From CAZAQS01 sp964486825 (lineage in GTDB: Bacteria > Chloroflexota > Anaerolineae > Anaerolineales > UBA4823), in assembly GCA_964486825.1 (NCBI GenBank), contig CAZAQS010000102.1:1-15809 (forward strand): a DNA stretch of 15,809 bases, written 5' to 3'. The notes beneath the pieces are model-generated. The model did no database searches, was not told where the DNA came from, and saw only the letters and a list, made by a program, of their open reading frames with translations. Position numbers and translations under genes: made by a program. Below are positions 13,303 to 15,809 of this stretch, in pieces. The number at the start of each line of letters is the position of its first letter. The first letter of the stretch is position 1.

Positions 13303-14484
13303 TTAGCTGGCCTCGGAGTCTAGCTCGTAGCGGAAAATAGCTGCCAGCGCCTGTCCACCAGGGATCTGAGCTTGATCCAGGATATGCACCTGTCCACCGT
13401 TAATAAAGGTGTGTGCGGCTGCCAGGTCCAGTAAATCCCTGTTCTGAGGGCGTGCTTCTGCATGCAGCTCGATTTCAGCCTGCTCGGGATCAAAGCTGCC
13501 CCATTGGTAAATTCCCCTGGCAAGGAAAAGGCGCTCAATACGCCCATAAACGGCAGCAGGTATGACTTCGAAGATATCCGTGGAGGCGCGTTGTTTGCCT
13601 TTCCCATAAATCCGGTTGTAAAGACCTATGGATTCCTCCCGTTCCTGCAGAAAGTACGGCTCCACAATTTCCCAGGCTTTTTTATGTAACTCTTCTGCTT
13701 TTAAATCATCCGGATTCCCGGTTATACCTTCAGGTAGCAGGTGTTGGTAACTGTTGGCCTGCTCGTAGATAGGGTGCAGATAATCAACACCCGCAATCAA
13801 GAGAGGGGCTTTTTCTTCTGCCAGGATCTCCTGGAGGCCACGATCGATTTTATGGAAATAACGCAGCAAGTTGGTTTTCTGGTCATCTATACCGACCCCA
13901 TGTCCATGGAACATGATCGACCTCTCCCCGCCTGTGCTGGGGCCTTCGCTGGCATGCTGCTGGAGTTGAGCCTCGGGATCATCCCACCTTAAAGCCTCGG
14001 CGAGGCTATCGGGGATATCGTCCGTGTCCACCTCATCGACGCTGTAGCGGGTACCTTCGAACAAGCGCACCTTATTCTGGCTGAGCGCCAGGATAAAGAA
14101 CCGGCCATCTGAGCTAAAGAGTGGTAAGAGCGGTTTGATATGGAAGCTCTCTGTGACTACGTGTAGCTCATCGAAATCTAACGGTAAGCGGTAGTGCCGC
14201 CACATATCCTGAGAGCTGAAAACTGCCAGCCCATCACTCTGGTGTTGCCAGTATTCCTCATCTGTTAGTAGATCTAGGGCAGGTGTAAGGAGCTCCGAAG
14301 CCTGTGTTGGACGGAGCCCGCTGGCAAGCAAGCTCTCCTCAGCCAGGCGTACCAGGTTTTTAAAGCGGATCGAATTTCCCCTCGTATCTCGCCCTGCTCG
14401 AACAGTGGGCAAATAAAGGGATATATGAGGTCCACCTTGTTGTTTGATCAATGCTTCGATTTCTGCTCTTGGCAACAAATTCAT
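13303..14484 (-). CDS. baeRF family 7 protein (bacterial eRF1/Dom34-related release-factor-like)
   Basis: 393 residues. It matches the family pattern in order: SLYLPTVRAGRDTRGNSIRF (about 22-41), a helical region, DGLAVFSS, FHIKPLLPLFSSDGRFFILA (114-133), NKVRLFEGTR, a central loop GPSTGGERSIMFHGHGVG with DDQK (181-203), AGVDYLHPIYEQANSY (231-246), and the C-terminal INGGQVHIL with AAIFRYE. The family was described computationally as a bacterial relative of the archaeo-eukaryotic release factor/Dom34 fold, so ribosome rescue or a related translation role is proposed but not shown. Ribosome binding site AAAGGTGGTAGG precedes ATG 14484. It lies 48 bp after a ribosome-hibernation-like gene, which fits that proposal. 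Confidence 0.85.
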   Translation of the reverse strand: MNLLPRAEIEALIKQQGGPHISLYLPTVRAGRDTRGNSIRFKNLVRLAEESLLASGLRPTQASELLTPALDLLTDEEYWQHQSDGLAVFSSQDMWRHYRLPLDFDELHVVTESFHIKPLLPLFSSDGRFFILALSQNKVRLFEGTRYSVDEVDTDDIPDSLAEALRWDDPEAQLQQHASEGPSTGGERSIMFHGHGVGIDDQKTNLLRYFHKIDRGLQEILAEEKAPLLIAGVDYLHPIYEQANSYQHLLPEGITGNPDDLKAEELHKKAWEIVEPYFLQEREESIGLYNRIYGKGKQRASTDIFEVIPAAVYGRIERLFLARGIYQWGSFDPEQAEIELHAEARPQNRDLLDLAAAHTFINGGQVHILDQAQIPGGQALAAIFRYELDSEAS

Positions 14485-14532
14485 CCTACCACCTTTCTGG
14501 CTATAACCGGTTCTACTAGCGTTCCTTTTGGC

Positions 14533-14883
14533 TTAGGTTTCAGGATCGGGAAAGTCTTTACGCTTCCAGGTTTCTGAAAGCTTACGGCGGTGCTCGCGCA
14601 CCTGGCGTTCAACTGCCTCCAAGGCGCCTTTCAAGGCGCCTTGGACCGATTCATCTTTTTTCGTAGCTACTACATCCTTTGGACGACGGTAGACGATGAT
14701 ACGAGCCTGTACGATGAATGGTATTTCTGACTCAGCAGGCTGGGTGATGGACACTGCCGCGCCAGTGATATCCGTATGATCCTCGGCGAGCTTTATGATG
14801 CGATTTTCAATCTCGTCCTGAATTTCAGTTGAGAGCTGAGGCCCTTCCGATTTAAATTCAATGGGGATATCAACGAGAGCCAT
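14533..14883 (-). CDS. Short S30AE (HPF/RaiA-like) ribosome-associated protein
   Basis: 116 residues. The order of elements fits the S30AE beta-alpha-beta-beta-beta-alpha fold: DIPIEFKSEGPQLSTEIQDE (strand and helix 1), AAVSITQP, FIVQARIIVY, then the last helix GALEAVERQVREHRRKLSE (about 81-106). The short form lacks the C-terminal dimerisation domain of long HPF. Such proteins bind the 30S decoding region and silence ribosomes under stress, or are stress-cluster relatives of that fold. Assignment rests on pattern and context rather than a unique motif. Its ATG overlaps the stop of the upstream BON gene by one base (TAATG), so translation is coupled. Confidence 0.75.
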   Translation of the reverse strand: MALVDIPIEFKSEGPQLSTEIQDEIENRIIKLAEDHTDITGAAVSITQPAESEIPFIVQARIIVYRRPKDVVATKKDESVQGALKGALEAVERQVREHRRKLSETWKRKDFPDPET

Positions 14884-15809
14884 TACTGCTCATCCATTTC
14901 ATCGCCCCGAGCGCTTGTTTCCTGCTGGGCGCCTTCTCGACTTTCAAACCGGTTCTGAGCCTCTCTTTCACCAACCCGAATGCGATTGTGGACGTCTACG
15001 ACGCCAGATACGCTTTCTGAAATGTCTTCAGCAAGGCGCTTGCTATGGCGGTCTTGGACTTTGCCTTCCAGGGTCACTTCTCCGTCTTCAACCTTGACCT
15101 GCACCTCACTCGGATCGAGCTGGCCATTCATGGACATCCGGTAACAGATATCTTCGAAGATCCGATCATCGGAGCGACGATATCCTTTCGGTCCCATGCC
15201 GCTGAAAGGCCCGGGCGTAAGCCAGAACTCCGTATATGTGTAAGTGATATCACCTTCTATATCCTCACCTGTATCCCATTCATCTCCGAAATGGGTCTCA
15301 TCATAGCGCTCCAGATAATCCGGGTGAGCGGCTTCCTTCCGTCGGAAGAATCCACGGTTGTAGGGGTCCATATGCCCGCCTTCCCAGCCATACCCACGGC
15401 CACGGATGTCCCCATATCCCCGGTCTTCCTGGCGGCCATGTCGCTCGTAATCTTCCCGACCGCGAGAGCGCCTGCCTTCGTCCCATCCGCGCCCGCTGCG
15501 CCCTGACCTGCCCCTGCGCTGGTCATATACCCCTCTGCCGTAATCCATCTCATAATCGCCCCAATCTTGTTGGGAACGGCCGCCGGGTCCCCATTGGCGC
15601 TCATAACCTTGTGATTCGAAATCAGGCTCATCATAACGCCCTTGCCATTGGTTTTCCTGCCGGAAACGTTCATCTCTATGACGCCAGTCTTGTTGTGGGT
15701 TGTAGTCACGCCCGTAATCCATCCACTGTTCACGTTCACGTCCCCAACCCCGGTCGCCTTCTTCCTGCCACCCTTCACGGTAGCGCATGCTGTAATCATC
15801 TTGATGGTC
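14883..15809 (-). CDS. BON-domain protein with long Arg/Gly/Tyr-rich disordered arm, 5' end beyond window
   Basis: The frame is open to the right edge. ATG 15788 gives 301 residues, but it has no ribosome binding site and the upstream codons (HQDDYS) have the same composition, so the true start probably lies outside. From ATG 15788, residues 1-150 are extremely rich in Arg, Gly, Asp, Glu, Gln, Tyr and Trp with almost no aliphatics. A bridging part (about 186-205, FWLTPGPFSGMGPKGYRRSD) leads into one BON domain (about 205-272: LDPSEVQVKVEDGEVTLEGK, then SGVVDVHNRIRV) and a charged tail. BON domains are thought to bind membranes or lipids and are often stress-induced. No signal peptide is seen in this part. 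It is upstream of, and overlaps, the S30AE gene. Confidence 0.8.
   Translation of the reverse strand, partial: DHQDDYSMRYREGWQEEGDRGWGREREQWMDYGRDYNPQQDWRHRDERFRQENQWQGRYDEPDFESQGYERQWGPGGRSQQDWGDYEMDYGRGVYDQRRGRSGRSGRGWDEGRRSRGREDYERHGRQEDRGYGDIRGRGYGWEGGHMDPYNRGFFRRKEAAHPDYLERYDETHFGDEWDTGEDIEGDITYTYTEFWLTPGPFSGMGPKGYRRSDDRIFEDICYRMSMNGQLDPSEVQVKVEDGEVTLEGKVQDRHSKRLAEDISESVSGVVDVHNRIRVGEREAQNRFESREGAQQETSARGDEMDEQ

Noticed and set aside
13347..13398. Two GGQ tripeptides (residues 363-365 and 376-378) in the baeRF protein, like the catalytic GGQ of release factors
   Set aside because: They lie at the extreme C-terminus, in the last domain rather than in the central catalytic-loop position, and the family has variable residues there; the match is probably coincidence.
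15045..15799. Long open frames opposite and alongside the BON gene
   Set aside because: They are shadows created by the biased Arg/Gly-rich codons of the BON protein; no ribosome binding sites or family features.
1..15809. CRISPR arrays, insertion sequences, prophage genes, tRNA or rRNA genes
   Set aside because: Looked for on both strands; no regularly spaced repeats, transposase motifs, terminal inverted repeats or cloverleaf sequences were seen.

Overview
This looks like a chromosomal stretch of a free-living, mid-GC bacterium. I see no phage, IS element, CRISPR array, tRNA or rRNA. Several gene types recall Chloroflexota (Anaerolineae-like) genomes: LiaI/LiaF-type membrane proteins, an Asp-box propeller lipoprotein with a Pro/Thr linker, a YetF/DUF421 relative, a baeRF family 7 protein beside a short S30AE protein, and a BON protein with a long disordered arm. 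That assignment is inference from gene content, not from a marker gene.

Layout. Positions 1-2018 hold a minus-strand operon: a six-TM LiaI-like membrane protein, a LiaF-like membrane-anchored beta-solenoid with a regular SSG ladder, and a helical HEAT-like protein cut by the left edge. A 434-bp divergent region (2019-2452) carries dyad symmetries and a hairpin terminator with no upstream gene on its strand. Next come an aldo/keto reductase, an Asp-box lipoprotein preceded by an overlapping 22-codon leader ORF, a small unknown minus-strand gene, an EamA transporter, and a convergent six-TM voltage-gated-type ion channel.

Positions 7030-9488 hold a DJ-1/PfpI protein, a heme O synthase (ctaB-like) with a complex leader (two perfect or near-perfect TAGGGA/TCCCTA palindromes 22 bp apart, a stem-loop, and a 12+12 inverted repeat inside the first codons), and a YetF/DUF421 gene that is clearly broken: its pieces lie in three reading frames and the middle is missing. 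A YihY/BrkB-family membrane protein follows.

Positions 10821-15809 are all minus strand. From the right edge: a BON-domain protein with a roughly 150-residue Arg/Gly/Asp/Tyr/Trp-rich arm, a short S30AE (HPF/RaiA-like) protein overlapping it by one base, a baeRF family 7 protein, a hairpin terminator, then two tandem alanine-dehydrogenase-fold paralogs. The BON/S30AE/baeRF set suggests a stress-linked ribosome hibernation or rescue operon. The tandem dehydrogenase-fold pair keeps the catalytic His and Asp but has Arg in place of the family's Lys in both copies. These two blocks are the strongest candidates for undescribed biology here.
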